A stretch of 64,000 nt of DNA from Schlesneria paludicola DSM 18645 (lineage in GTDB: Bacteria; Planctomycetota; Planctomycetia; Planctomycetales; Planctomycetaceae), in assembly GCF_000255655.1 (NCBI RefSeq), contig NZ_JH636434.1, positions 878,661 through 942,660 of the forward strand, in the 5' to 3' direction. The first letter of the stretch is position 1, and each line of letters starts with the position of its first letter. Position numbers and translations under genes: made by a program. This document shows, piece by piece, positions 36,798 to 46,283 of the stretch. The notes below the pieces were generated by a model. It was not told the origin of the DNA, searched no databases, and saw only the letters and a program-made list of their open reading frames with translations.

Positions 36798-37463
36798 AAC
36801 AAATGCGGATTTACTTCCGTATTTCAAGCAGTACATATCGAGATCAGATGATGCTCGGGTATCCCGTAGACGGGGCGGAGGAACAGGCGGTTCCGGATCA
36901 TGCCCGACGAACCACAAATCCTCCAGGATGAATCGTTCGCCTGCCTGCTTCCTTCGCGGATTCGGCGACACAATTGATGGTATGACAAACAAGGGTTGAC
37001 CGGAGAAGGCGGTCGCAATCCCCTGACATTTTTGAGCAACGACTCCCATCACATATCCGAGTCGCGATTCTTTCTTTGTCGCAGAATTCGCTGACAGTTT
37101 TGGATGTTGAGGCTGTGACGCTTCATGAGCCGAACAACATCCCCCTCGAGCTGCGGCGGTTCGCGAGCTGGATCGAGATGTCTCGGCAAGCACTGCGAAT
37201 GCGTCGACCTGATTGCGTTTGGCCCAAGCTCGCTTTTGCCTGGCAGAGAAGCAGCAGCATCGTTTCTCACACTGCTCAGCAGAATGGCATCCGCATGCTC
37301 GGTTTTGGCAAGGAAACGGACGCGAGACATCTTTGCCACTTGGTGACCGAGAAGAGGCAAGGGGAATCGGCAGCAGCGCGCCCAGTATCGCAATGACCAG
37401 CAAGATCGAGATGACTTGCCGTCGCGAGAGACCTACAAAATCCTGCCACCGACACAACGTCAT
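36795..37463 (-). CDS. Cys-rich hypothetical membrane-anchored protein, stop codon within MITE-like element
   Basis: A 222-residue protein with an N-terminal membrane segment or signal (VISILLVIAILGALLPI, residues 17-33). It is followed by a dense cysteine cluster (C52, C57, C59, C65, C69, C70 and C71 in PCQNRACGCHSAEQCEKRCC), then FSARQKRAWAKRN and a second GGCCSAHE at about 107-114. I recognise the CGC-x-x-AEQC-x-x-x-CCC pattern from uncharacterised planctomycete and proteobacterial proteins; no function is known to me. The cluster could bind copper or another soft metal. The reading frame ends at a TAG created by the end of the MITE-like element, so the C-terminus may have been altered. 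The DUF4198 gene is downstream. Confidence 0.75.
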   Translation of the reverse strand: MTLCRWQDFVGLSRRQVISILLVIAILGALLPIPLASSRSPSGKDVSRPFPCQNRACGCHSAEQCEKRCCCFSARQKRAWAKRNQVDAFAVLAETSRSSSRTAAARGGCCSAHEASQPQHPKLSANSATKKESRLGYVMGVVAQKCQGIATAFSGQPLFVIPSIVSPNPRRKQAGERFILEDLWFVGHDPEPPVPPPRLRDTRASSDLDMYCLKYGSKSAFV

Positions 37464-37869
37464 CGATTTTTGCCTTGCCCTTCTCGGGCAGATTCACGGC
37501 CAAATCGATTCGCTCTCCACAACGCTTACCATATCAGGAGTGCATTCCAAATTGCATTGAAGAGAGATTGGTCGATCGAGTTTTTCCCAGTGCCGAGAAC
37601 CGGGGACAATGGTTAGAGCATTTCAGTTCGGCAATTGTAGAGACATGTCGGTGGAACGCCACGATTGTTGGCGCACCTCAATTCTGTGGGCCGGCATTCA
37701 TCCAGTGAACGAAAATTCTTCAGCGGGAACACCAAGAAAAAGCGAGGAACATGCGGAGGGGAGATCGAGAGTCGTTGGAAGACCGTCATGTCATCGCGAT
37801 TGGAACTCGAAATGTCACCGAGTGCTACGAAGCGAATACGTCCGTCCTCAACCCGTGCACTGGCATGCC
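37464..37869. other. Intergenic region between Cys-rich and TPR genes
   Basis: A 406-bp gap on the minus-strand block. Short open frames on both strands have no recognisable content. No repeat, hairpin with T-tract or tRNA was seen. It should contain the promoter of the Cys-rich gene. Confidence 0.3.
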
Positions 37870-40800
37870 TTAACCGTCGTTTTCCGATACCTCAGCGGCA
37901 CCTACAGGTACTGTGAATCGGAGAGGCTTCTTGTTTCGAAAGGATTCAAGTTGCTCGTTCCATGCTTTGACATTCGGGTAGAGCTTGATCGCTCGTTCCT
38001 GATGTTCGATCGCTTTGTCAAATTCTCGATTTTCTGCGTAGGCCGCAGCAACGAGGGTCAGGTGGTAGGGTGATAGAAACCCGCGAAGTTCCAGGGCTTT
38101 CAGGGCGCATTTGGTGGCTTCGGCGCCATTGCGGACGTCATCTTGTGGACAGGAGGCGTAGAGAATGGACAGATTGAGATGCGCGTACTCGGAATTAGGG
38201 TTTCGCTTGAGTAAGTTCTGATAAGCGAGAATCGCCTCTTGATACTGTCCCTGAGCCTCGTGCAGTTTCCCGCGCGACAGGTATGCGATCGTCAAATCGG
38301 GGCGAAGTTTGAGAGCTTCTTTCAAGGCCTCGGCTGCGGCTTCGTATTTTTTTTCTCGAACAGCCTGATCGCGTTTCCAAGTCAATTTAAGCGCGGCGAT
38401 TCGGTCATCTGGATGACGATTCAGTCGGGTTTCGGGGATCTTTGCCTTCTGTCCACGCAGTACCAGTGTGGCCAAGAGGCAACCGTAACTTTTCACATCA
38501 GAAGACGACGCGGCACACTGCAAATACTGCGTGGCAAGCTTCTTCTCTCCATGGTGATCCAGGAATTTTCCCGCACAGAAATACATGAGTGTCACGTCAT
38601 CGTCGTTTGACGAACCGTCCACAATCTCCTGGAACGACAATTCATTCCACTGAACACGACTTCGGTCTTGTACGGCACTGAGCAGCATGCCGGCCAGTCG
38701 CACGAGAGTTGAATGCTGGTTGAATTTCACGCCCATCTGCTTCAAAACATCATCGCGCGCCACAGCATCGTCGTTATGATCCGCGAGCAGTGCCCCCATA
38801 ATATAGAAGAAGGGCGTTCTGGATTCCTCGCCTACGGCCTTGAGGTAAGTCTGCTGTGCCGCCTTTGAGTTACCATCAATGATTTGCAATAGGCCCGTTG
38901 CAACCACCTGATCTTTCTCGCGATTGGGGAGTCGAGAATTCAGATAGCTATCCGCGAATGCGCGTGCCGCCTTCCGATCTCCGCGGTTCCAGCGAACGCA
39001 GGCATAGAACCAGTCCATAGCGTTCCCTTCGTAGCGTTCGGAAAGCGCTTGATAATATCTCTCTGCTTCTTTCCAATTCTTCAGTCCTTCCGCACAACGT
39101 CCCGCAATGAAAAGACCCCAACCAGAATAAGTTGAGGCCGCGTTTTCCGCATGAACCTTGGCCTCTTTCCACTTCCCCTGCCGCATTAATATTTTGGCGA
39201 TCTTCTCGCTGGCGCGTCCCTGTTCGAGTCCAAATCCAGGCAGTTTTTCGGCCTCTTTTAAGAGACTGACGCAGGTTTCGAAATCCTGCTGATCCTGGTA
39301 TTCGTCGGCGAGTGCAAAATACGCCTCATGGGATGGCTCGACCGCGATCGATTGTTTCAGGCAGCGAATCGCGTCTTCCGATCGATTCAGGCGGCGGTAC
39401 TTTCTGCCCATTTCAAATTGGATATATGCGTCTTTCTGAAACTTGAGCTCCCACTTCTGTGCGGTTTCATCGGAAAAGGAAGTTGCGGATTGCACCGAAT
39501 ACGCAAACGAACGAGGATGATTCGGTGCGACGCCGCGCAGGGACGTTCCTGCGAGCGTTCTCCAAGATGCCGCACCAATTCTGAGCACACATTGCATATC
39601 GTCGTAGAGACGCTCAACGTGCCGATAGACAAACATATCGAGTTGCGTGGCGTCTTCTCTGGAGACCTGATAGGCCGCGTGGACAACATGCAGGCCACGC
39701 GCTTCGTAGGCAATCCGAGGGGCCGACTTCATCAACTCCTGATAGCTGGACGCAATGAGTTCGCGTTCTCCAGTGAACGTGGTGAGATACTTGCCGAAAC
39801 GATGCTCTTTGAACATCGGCAATAACTCTTGATACGTCGCCTTGACTTGCTCGATGGGCAGCCCCAATGTCTTTGATTCAACACTCAAACGTCGCCAGGC
39901 CTCAACAAACGTCACATCTTTCAGCATGTTGGCGAGCAACCTCCAGCTCAGCTCCTCCTGACGTTCGGATGTTGATCCTGCCTTTTCAAGTTCTTTCATC
40001 AGCTGCAATCGAGCAGGGTGTTCCGTGTCCACGTTGACTCGGCCAGTCGAGTTGGATTGTTGGCTGGCGATTTTTTGCGCTGCGGCAGGGAATCCCGTCA
40101 AATGAGTCAGGCGATCATAAATTTCGGGCCAAATCTGTATGGCGACGTCCTCTGTCGCGATTCTTAAACTTCTAATCCTATTGGTCTCACACATCACTTC
40201 GAGCACGTAATAACTAGCGGGATTCAGACTCTCGAATTTCGCAACCGCTTCAAGGGCCGCTTGGGTATGGTGACGCGCGTCAATGATCCGCATGTGAAGA
40301 TAGGATGACAGTTCCAAATTCGAGGCACCGGATTTTTCAAAAACCGGTAAGTCGTACTGACAATACGCTTCGATCAAGGGCAACCATTTCGGAGCTTCCG
40401 ATTGGGAATCCGCTTGAGCTGCTTTGACGTCTTTGAGTGCTTGAGCGTGATTCCCGGCGAGCGCCCATGCGTAAGCGCGGTGACCAAGGCTGTTGCTGTT
40501 GGAACCATACTTCGCCACCATGCGGTGCGAATAAATCAGCGACCTGGCACTGAGAGCTTTCCAAGTTGGAGCCCAATGAAATTCAACCAGACTTCCCAGA
40601 TTGGCATAAGCACGAACCAACTCTCCTAGATTCTCAACCGATTCGCCTTGCACTTTTCGCCGTGCATGCAGATTGCGAAGGCGGCCGAACTGAAAAACAA
40701 AATCCAGGTGATCTTCGGAATCGCTGACAATCGCCTTCGATTCTAAAGCGGTTACGGGTGCAGCGGTGTATCCCATCTCTTTCAGCGCCGCCACAAATTC

Positions 40801-41487
40801 TTTCCGTGAAAACGGTTCCACTTGTTCAGCGAGCTCAATTAGCGATTGTGTCGTCGACATTTTTACCGAAGGTGACGTCCAACGAGATGTTTTTCCATCC
40901 GCACCATATCGCGACAACACAATCTGTACACGGATGTCGCCCGTGACCTCGTCACGTGATTCAAGCGTCATATCCATTTGCAATGGATAGGATGTTGGCG
41001 AATCCGTGGTCAGCACCAGTTCATCCAGAGTCCCATCAAGGGTACTTAACCCGAGTTCCTCGCGTGCGGCAATCAGGATACTTTGCCGAATCAGCTCGCG
41101 TCCCATTGACCCACATGAGACTCCGCGTAGGTCTGCACTAATGGACGGCTCGTCGACGGTGAGTGCGACGGTCCCCTTTGGTGAATGTGCAAGGCCTTCC
41201 GCAGGCTTCGCAGCAACGGTATCGGCTTCCGCATTTGCACGAGCAAGCTGGTCTTGAGCACGTTGAACGGGCAGGCGTCTTTCCACCTTGTGATCGTCAC
41301 CTCGCCCTCCAGACGAACCTTCCGAGGCGGACAAAGAAGCACAAAATTGGTTCCCCAGGATTGGTCGAAAGTGCGGAAGGTCGATTCCGCATCTCGCGAT
41401 CAGAATCACTGCGAATGCCGTAAATTTGCAAAAGGTGGAAGACACATTCCGCAGACGCGTTGCTGTCGAATTTCGTTCAGGCATCAT
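37870..41487 (-). CDS. Large TPR-repeat protein of unknown function
   Basis: A 1205-residue protein. A hydrophobic N-terminal segment (FCKFTAFAVILIARCGIDL) may anchor or export it. Residues about 110-240 form a domain I do not recognise (GSMGRELIRQSILIAAREELG; SVKMSTTQSLIELAEQVEPF; KEFVAALKEMGYTAAP). The remainder is tetratricopeptide-like, with clear TPRs near the middle (RSEDAIRCLKQSIAVEPSHEAYFALADEY) and at the C-terminus (PDLTIAYLSRGKLHEAQGQY; NREFDKAIEHQERAIKLYPN). Planctomycetes often fuse TPR arrays to protein kinases or sigma factors; neither is present here. Probably a scaffold. It has a 465-bp AT-rich upstream region. Confidence 0.85.
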   Translation of the reverse strand: MMPERNSTATRLRNVSSTFCKFTAFAVILIARCGIDLPHFRPILGNQFCASLSASEGSSGGRGDDHKVERRLPVQRAQDQLARANAEADTVAAKPAEGLAHSPKGTVALTVDEPSISADLRGVSCGSMGRELIRQSILIAAREELGLSTLDGTLDELVLTTDSPTSYPLQMDMTLESRDEVTGDIRVQIVLSRYGADGKTSRWTSPSVKMSTTQSLIELAEQVEPFSRKEFVAALKEMGYTAAPVTALESKAIVSDSEDHLDFVFQFGRLRNLHARRKVQGESVENLGELVRAYANLGSLVEFHWAPTWKALSARSLIYSHRMVAKYGSNSNSLGHRAYAWALAGNHAQALKDVKAAQADSQSEAPKWLPLIEAYCQYDLPVFEKSGASNLELSSYLHMRIIDARHHTQAALEAVAKFESLNPASYYVLEVMCETNRIRSLRIATEDVAIQIWPEIYDRLTHLTGFPAAAQKIASQQSNSTGRVNVDTEHPARLQLMKELEKAGSTSERQEELSWRLLANMLKDVTFVEAWRRLSVESKTLGLPIEQVKATYQELLPMFKEHRFGKYLTTFTGERELIASSYQELMKSAPRIAYEARGLHVVHAAYQVSREDATQLDMFVYRHVERLYDDMQCVLRIGAASWRTLAGTSLRGVAPNHPRSFAYSVQSATSFSDETAQKWELKFQKDAYIQFEMGRKYRRLNRSEDAIRCLKQSIAVEPSHEAYFALADEYQDQQDFETCVSLLKEAEKLPGFGLEQGRASEKIAKILMRQGKWKEAKVHAENAASTYSGWGLFIAGRCAEGLKNWKEAERYYQALSERYEGNAMDWFYACVRWNRGDRKAARAFADSYLNSRLPNREKDQVVATGLLQIIDGNSKAAQQTYLKAVGEESRTPFFYIMGALLADHNDDAVARDDVLKQMGVKFNQHSTLVRLAGMLLSAVQDRSRVQWNELSFQEIVDGSSNDDDVTLMYFCAGKFLDHHGEKKLATQYLQCAASSSDVKSYGCLLATLVLRGQKAKIPETRLNRHPDDRIAALKLTWKRDQAVREKKYEAAAEALKEALKLRPDLTIAYLSRGKLHEAQGQYQEAILAYQNLLKRNPNSEYAHLNLSILYASCPQDDVRNGAEATKCALKALELRGFLSPYHLTLVAAAYAENREFDKAIEHQERAIKLYPNVKAWNEQLESFRNKKPLRFTVPVGAAEVSENDG

Positions 41488-41952
41488 TCAACGGTTTTCA
41501 CGGATGAGCTAGTGGCGCATAGTTGCCACGTGCCAAAACATTAATAATACATCATATACACAAAGTCACATTGTCATTGATCTGTTTGTAAGTTGTAAAG
41601 TGAACACGATGCCGTTTTTGTTCCGGCCCTAATGAAGAGGCGAGAAATGGGCAAACCGACGGGTTTCGATCTTGCGTTCGTCACTCGGGGGGGATTGAGT
41701 AAAACTAGGTAATTCGACATAGGCAATTCCTGGTGCACGGCGTTCTTTTCACCGCGCCGACGCGGCCGCGATGCCAAACTGCGTGAGGTGTCGAACGAGG
41801 GGACTTCGACATGTTGGCATGCAGACGAGATTTGGTTTATTCTTGCCGGACTTCAGGCACTTTATCCGAAGGCGCGAGGTCAGGTATTGCCGCAGATCGC
41901 CGCCGCAATGCACCGCGTTTGATGTCGTTGAATTCCGAGAAGGACTAGCAAG
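41488..41952. promoter_or_regulatory. Divergent region with AT-rich island, TPR / Gfo-like genes
   Basis: A 465-bp divergent gap. Positions 41535-41605 are unusually AT-rich for this window (TTAATAATACATCATATACA) and lie 50-120 bases upstream of the TPR start, a likely promoter region; TATTAT on the minus strand is a possible -10. A 5-bp hairpin (AAACC/GGTTT, 41653-41666) lies further on. No gene was found. Confidence 0.4.
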
Positions 41953-43068
41953 ATGGGGCAGAAACAAGTCAACGTCGCCATGGTTGGACTGGGATTTGGT
42001 GCGGAATTTATTCCCATTTACCAGTCACATCCCAATGCGAACGTCTACGCGATCTGTCAGCGAAATGCCGAGCATCTGAGCGCGATCGGCGATCGATTCA
42101 AGATCGAAAAGCGGTTCACGACCTATGCCGACGTCCTGAAAGATCCGAACGTCGATTTCGTACATATCAATTCGCCGATCCCCGATCATGCTTCGATGTC
42201 CATTCAGGCACTCAAGGCCGGAAAACACGTGATGTGCACCGTGCCGATGGCCACCACCGTCGAGGAGTGTCGTCAGATCTGCGAATTGGTGAAGCAGACC
42301 GGGCTGAAATATATGATGGCCGAAACGGTCGTTTATTCGCGTGAATTTCTGTTCATCAAAGACCTTTACGAAAAGGGTGAACTCGGCAAGATTCAGCATC
42401 TGGCGGCATCGCATCCTCAGGATATGGACGGCTGGCCGGCCTACTGGCAAAAAATGATTCCGATGCACTATGCCACCCACGTGGTCAGCCCTTGCCTGGG
42501 ACTGGTCAATGGGCGTGCCGAGTATGTCAGTTGCTTCGGGTCCGGAACCGTGCGGGACGATATCGCCCAGAAATCCGGCAATAAGTTCGCAGTCGAGTCA
42601 TGCCATATCAAGATCAAGGATTCGGACCTGACGGCTCATATCTGGCGATTCCTGTATGATGTGGCGCGTCAGTACCGCGAGAGCTTCGATGTCTACGGCA
42701 CCAAAAAGAGCTTTGAGTGGACGCTGGTCGAAGGCGAGCCACACGTGCTTCATACAGCGAAAAAGCCTGAGCATGAAATCGCCTCGAAGGTGGAAGTCCC
42801 TGATTTTGCGCACCGACTTCCCGAACCGATCCGGAAGTTCACTCAATCGATCCAGGATGCCGATCACCTGTCGTTCATTCAGGGCGGCGGTCATGGGGGC
42901 TCGCATCCACATCTGGTCCATGAAATGGTGAGTGCCCTCATTGAGGATCGTGACCCCTGGCCCAATGCGACGCTTTCCGCCAACTGGACCTGTGTCGGGA
43001 TTCTGGCACACGAGTCGGCGCTGAAAGGCGGTGCTGTCATGCCCCTTCCCGAGTTCACGTTATCGTGA
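41953..43068 (+). CDS. Gfo/Idh/MocA family protein lacking the catalytic lysine motif
   Basis: A 371-residue cytoplasmic protein (no signal peptide) with a clear Rossmann start (VNVAMVGLGFGAEFIPIY) and a Gfo-type C-terminal domain (HVVSPCLGLVNGRAEYVSCFG; GGGHGGSHPHLVHEMVSALI). Where the family normally has EKP, this protein reads KHVMCTVPMATTVEE near residue 96, so the catalytic lysine is absent. HYATHVVSP carries the equatorial histidine region. This may mean altered chemistry, a binding-only role, or a distinct subfamily. The start follows AGGA. The downstream gene is glycyl-tRNA synthetase, 340 bp later and probably separately transcribed. Confidence 0.88.
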   Translation: MGQKQVNVAMVGLGFGAEFIPIYQSHPNANVYAICQRNAEHLSAIGDRFKIEKRFTTYADVLKDPNVDFVHINSPIPDHASMSIQALKAGKHVMCTVPMATTVEECRQICELVKQTGLKYMMAETVVYSREFLFIKDLYEKGELGKIQHLAASHPQDMDGWPAYWQKMIPMHYATHVVSPCLGLVNGRAEYVSCFGSGTVRDDIAQKSGNKFAVESCHIKIKDSDLTAHIWRFLYDVARQYRESFDVYGTKKSFEWTLVEGEPHVLHTAKKPEHEIASKVEVPDFAHRLPEPIRKFTQSIQDADHLSFIQGGGHGGSHPHLVHEMVSALIEDRDPWPNATLSANWTCVGILAHESALKGGAVMPLPEFTLS

Positions 43069-43408
43069 ACTGACTTATGATGAGTCGCCGTTGTCAGATA
43101 CGTAATCGTCGCGCGGCGGCTCGATCTTCACCCGTTTGGTGCCCGCAGGAGCGAACTGGAAAAGTGCCAAGGCGATAGCCGAAGCGCCAGTGAGGGGGAA
43201 CTTCACTTTCCCTCGCAGACACTTCGGGCTAACGTACGGCACATCCCGTATTCACAAACGGTCTGTTGAATTCAAGAGGACGGCTTCTGTCGCACCCGGA
43301 GAGACCCACCACTTCCTTTGAGGAAACGGCTGTCTGTCTCATTTCAACCGGCTGATGATCTCGTTCGATTCGTCTCGTTGAAACATTTTGAGTAAAAGGC
43401 ATTGATCG
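43069..43408. other. Leader region of the glycyl-tRNA synthetase gene
   Basis: A 340-bp gap holding the palindromic element at 43176-43231 and the probable glyQS promoter. A 61-codon open frame running through the palindrome is not considered a gene. I found no T-box motif. Confidence 0.4.
43176..43231. repeat. Palindromic REP-like element
   Basis: Outer arms TAGCC-GAAG and CTTCGGGCTA pair with one bulged base, and inner arms GAGGGGGAA/TTTCCCTC pair around a short loop, giving a 56-base stem-loop with an internal loop. It has no T-tract. The shape and sequence resemble small palindromes dispersed in planctomycete intergenic DNA, but no second copy was noticed in this window, so repeat status is inference. 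Confidence 0.45.
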
Positions 43409-44884
43409 ATGGCCGTTGAAAACCGAATGGACAAAATCGTCGCGCTCGCCAAGCGGCGCGGTTTCGTGTTCCAGTCGTCCGAAATCTACGGTGGATTGAA
43501 CGGCTTTTGGGACTATGGCCCATTGGGGGTCGAACTTAAACGCAATGTGCGTCAAACCTGGTGGTCGGATATGATTACCGAGCACGACGAAATCTCGGTC
43601 CCTGCGGGAGCTCCTTCGAGCTTCGACATGGTGGGGGTCGAGACCTCGATCATCATGCATCCACAGGTCTGGAAGGTCTCGGGACACTTCGACCTGTTCG
43701 CCGATAAGCTCGTCGATTGTCGCGAATGTAAGGGCCGTTTTCGTGCCGATCACGTGGGAACCAGCGAGTGTCCGCTCAAGCCCTCAAAGCATCCGGGCGA
43801 GCACGACAAATGCCAACTGACGGAACCGCGTGATTTCAATTTGATGTTCGAGACGTATACCGGTGCGGTTCGATCGGAGGAAAACCGCGCATTCCTGCGT
43901 CCGGAAACGGCGCAGGGCATGTTCGTCAATTTCAAAAACGTTTGCGATTCCAGCCGCGTGAAGATCCCATTTGGAATTGCCCAGATCGGCAAGAGTTTTC
44001 GTAACGAGATCACCCCGCGAAACTTCACCTTCCGCTCACGCGAATTCGAGCAGATGGAGATGGAATTCTTCTGCCATCCAAGCCAGTCGTTCGAATGGTA
44101 CACGTATTGGCGCGACCGTCGGTACAACTGGTACATCAAGCACGGTATCTCGAAGAGCAATTTGATCTTGCGCGAACATGCGCAAGAAGAGCTAGCGCAC
44201 TATTCCGTCGGAACGGCTGACTTGGAATATGCGTTCCCGTTTCTGGAAGCGGGTTCGTACGGCGAACTGGAAGGTGTCGCACACCGCGGTGATTTCGATT
44301 TGCGTTCACACTCTGAGGGCAAGCTGTGCAAACAGGATGGAAAGCTGGTCATCGAAACGGGCCCGGATGGAAAGGCGAAGTATGTGGGAAGCGGCAAAGA
44401 CCTGAGCTACTATGACGATCAGGCGCGTGAACGGTTTGTGCCACACGTCATCGAACCTGCTGCCGGTTGTGATCGCGCCACGCTCGCCTTTCTGTGCGAG
44501 GCCTATCATGAAGATCAGCAGCCGGATGACAAAGGCGCGATGCAATCCCGCGTCTATCTGAAATTCAACCCGAAGTTGGCTCCGATTAAGGTCGCCGTCT
44601 TTCCGCTCATCAAGAAGGACGGAATGCCAGAGAAAGCGGCGGAGATCTATCGGGAATTCAAGCAGGCCGGAATCGCCGTGGAATACGATCAGCAGGCCGC
44701 GATCGGCCGTCGATATCGCCGAATGGACGAAATCGGAACGCCATATTGCGTGACCATCGACAGCGACACGTTGTCGGCCGGTACGGTGACAATTCGTGAT
44801 CGCGATACACTCGAACAGATTCGCGTTCCCGTCAAGGAAATCGTCGACCACGTGCAGGCGCGGATGAAGAACGCCACGGTCTGA
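43409..44884 (+). CDS. glyQS: Glycine--tRNA ligase (single-chain, dimeric type)
   Basis: A 491-residue class II aminoacyl-tRNA synthetase that charges tRNA-Gly. It begins MDKIVALAKRRGFVFQSSEI and YGGLNGFWDYGPLGVELKRN, the standard N-terminus of the alpha2-type enzyme. A Cys-containing insert (DCRECKGRFRADHVG) resembles the zinc-ribbon-like region of the family. Motif 2 is in FRNEITPRNFTFRSREFEQM (near residue 200), motif 3 in EPAAGCDRATLAFLCEAY (near 350), and the anticodon-binding domain occupies about 385-490 (IAVEYDQQAAIGRRYRRMDE). AAAGG precedes the ATG. It is expressed in isolation and ends before a strong hairpin terminator. Confidence 0.97.
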   Translation: MAVENRMDKIVALAKRRGFVFQSSEIYGGLNGFWDYGPLGVELKRNVRQTWWSDMITEHDEISVPAGAPSSFDMVGVETSIIMHPQVWKVSGHFDLFADKLVDCRECKGRFRADHVGTSECPLKPSKHPGEHDKCQLTEPRDFNLMFETYTGAVRSEENRAFLRPETAQGMFVNFKNVCDSSRVKIPFGIAQIGKSFRNEITPRNFTFRSREFEQMEMEFFCHPSQSFEWYTYWRDRRYNWYIKHGISKSNLILREHAQEELAHYSVGTADLEYAFPFLEAGSYGELEGVAHRGDFDLRSHSEGKLCKQDGKLVIETGPDGKAKYVGSGKDLSYYDDQARERFVPHVIEPAAGCDRATLAFLCEAYHEDQQPDDKGAMQSRVYLKFNPKLAPIKVAVFPLIKKDGMPEKAAEIYREFKQAGIAVEYDQQAAIGRRYRRMDEIGTPYCVTIDSDTLSAGTVTIRDRDTLEQIRVPVKEIVDHVQARMKNATV

Positions 44885-44899
44885 GGTACTAGTCTCTCA

Positions 44900-44943
44900 A
44901 AGTGAAACAACCCCGGCAGCAAGCTGTCGGGGTTGTTTCACTT
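44900..44943. terminator. Bidirectional hairpin terminator
   Basis: A 21-bp stem (AAGTGAAACAACCCCGGCAG continuing to C, pairing with its near-perfect complement) with one G-T wobble and a very short loop, placed between glyQS (ends 44884) and the convergent DUF1501 gene (ends 44985). The A-rich and T-rich flanks of the stem act as tails in both directions. Confidence 0.8.
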
Positions 44944-44984
44944 CATATCGTCCGCCGAGATCAACTCGGGCGAATCGAGGATGT

Positions 44985-46283
44985 CTATCCAAATAGCTGA
45001 GCAACCGGTTTTCCGCCATCGACGATCTTGAGCGGCCTGCCGATCGGGCTCATGTTCTCCTTTGCTGGGTTCACATCTAGCGACTTGCAGATCGTACTGA
45101 ACAGGTCCGGGACGGTCACAGGATCGCTTAGAACTCCCATCCCATCCTTTGCGGATTCTCCGATCACCTGGCCACCCTTGATACCGCCACCCGCGATCAA
45201 GGCGTTGAAGTTGCGTGGCCAGTGGTCGCGGCCGGTGCGCGGGTTCACTTTCGGGGTGCGTCCGAACTCACCGGTCCAGAGGACCAGCGTCTTGTCGAGT
45301 AGTCCACGATCGCGCAAGTCGGCAATCAACGCTGCGACGGCTGGATCGCACTTGCTGGCCAGCCCCTTCACATTCTCAAATACGTCCTGGTGAGTGTCCC
45401 AGCCACCCATGCGCACTTCGACAAAGGTGACACCAGCTTCGACCAAGCGGCGGGCCAACAAGCATCCTTTGCCGAACTCCGAATTGCCGTACCGTTCTTT
45501 TGTCTCAGTCGATTCGTTGCCAAGATCAAACGTTTTCGTCATTGGAGACAGCACAAGCTTGGCCGACTTGTCATAAATTCTGCGATGGTTACCCACGACC
45601 GTTTCACCACCGCGGCTGGCGAACTCGGCATCAAGTCGTTCCATCAGACCCATGCGTCGCGTGAATCGCTTTTCACCAATGATGGGCGAAACATTGTCGG
45701 GCACCATTCCTACCGAGCGTCCAGCAACCTGGAATGGTTCGTAGTCAACTCCGAGGAAGCCGGCCCCCATTCCATTGATCCCACGATCGCCGATCGTCAC
45801 GACCGCGGGCAAGTCGCGCTCCATCGGAGCCAATTCCTTGGCGATCAAGGCGCCCAGTGAGGGGTGCTTTACGGACCCCGAAGGGATGTATCCTGTGTGC
45901 ATCTGATACGCGGCACGCTGATGTTCCCCTTCTTTGTTGGTCATCGAGCGAATGATCGCGATCTCTTTCATCTGTCTGGCGGTCTGTTCCCACCCTTCGG
46001 CGATCTGAATCCCCGATACGGAGGTGTCGATGGCGGTTGTCGAGCCACCGTTTTCGGTACCTGGTTTGGGATCAAATGTCTCCATCTGCGATGGCCCCCC
46101 CTGCATGAAAAGCAGGATCATGGCCCGACCTTGTTTTCGCAGTTCTTCGGCTTGAAGAGACATGACGTCGCGGAAATTCACCGCACCGCTTGCCGCGACA
46201 GCCGAAGCACCGTAGAGGAAGCTACGTCGAGAAAAGGATCGTTGCGTCAGCGCCACATTTTCATGCCAGGCGAAGTTTGTCAT
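44985..46283 (-). CDS. DUF1501 domain-containing exported protein
   Basis: The ATG at 46283 (AGGA 8 bases upstream) gives 432 residues. The Tat leader is RSFSRRSFLYGASAVAASGA. DUF1501 hallmarks are AMILLFMQGGPSQMETFDPKP, SLGALIAKELAPMERDLPA, LLARRLVEAGVTFVEVRMGG and LVLWTGEFGRTPKVNPRTGR. It is the second gene of a pair: the DUF1549/EF-hand/DUF1553 gene lies upstream with a 209-bp gap, longer than in the other pairs, so a separate promoter is possible. The function is unknown; the fold belongs to the alkaline phosphatase-like superfamily. Confidence 0.93.
   Translation of the reverse strand: MTNFAWHENVALTQRSFSRRSFLYGASAVAASGAVNFRDVMSLQAEELRKQGRAMILLFMQGGPSQMETFDPKPGTENGGSTTAIDTSVSGIQIAEGWEQTARQMKEIAIIRSMTNKEGEHQRAAYQMHTGYIPSGSVKHPSLGALIAKELAPMERDLPAVVTIGDRGINGMGAGFLGVDYEPFQVAGRSVGMVPDNVSPIIGEKRFTRRMGLMERLDAEFASRGGETVVGNHRRIYDKSAKLVLSPMTKTFDLGNESTETKERYGNSEFGKGCLLARRLVEAGVTFVEVRMGGWDTHQDVFENVKGLASKCDPAVAALIADLRDRGLLDKTLVLWTGEFGRTPKVNPRTGRDHWPRNFNALIAGGGIKGGQVIGESAKDGMGVLSDPVTVPDLFSTICKSLDVNPAKENMSPIGRPLKIVDGGKPVAQLFG

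Noticed and set aside
43136-43321. 61-codon open frame
   Set aside because: It runs through the palindromic element, and its composition comes from the repeat.
43069-43408. T-box or glycine riboswitch upstream of glyQS
   Set aside because: I could not find the T-box core sequence or tandem glycine-aptamer features; only the palindromic element is visible.
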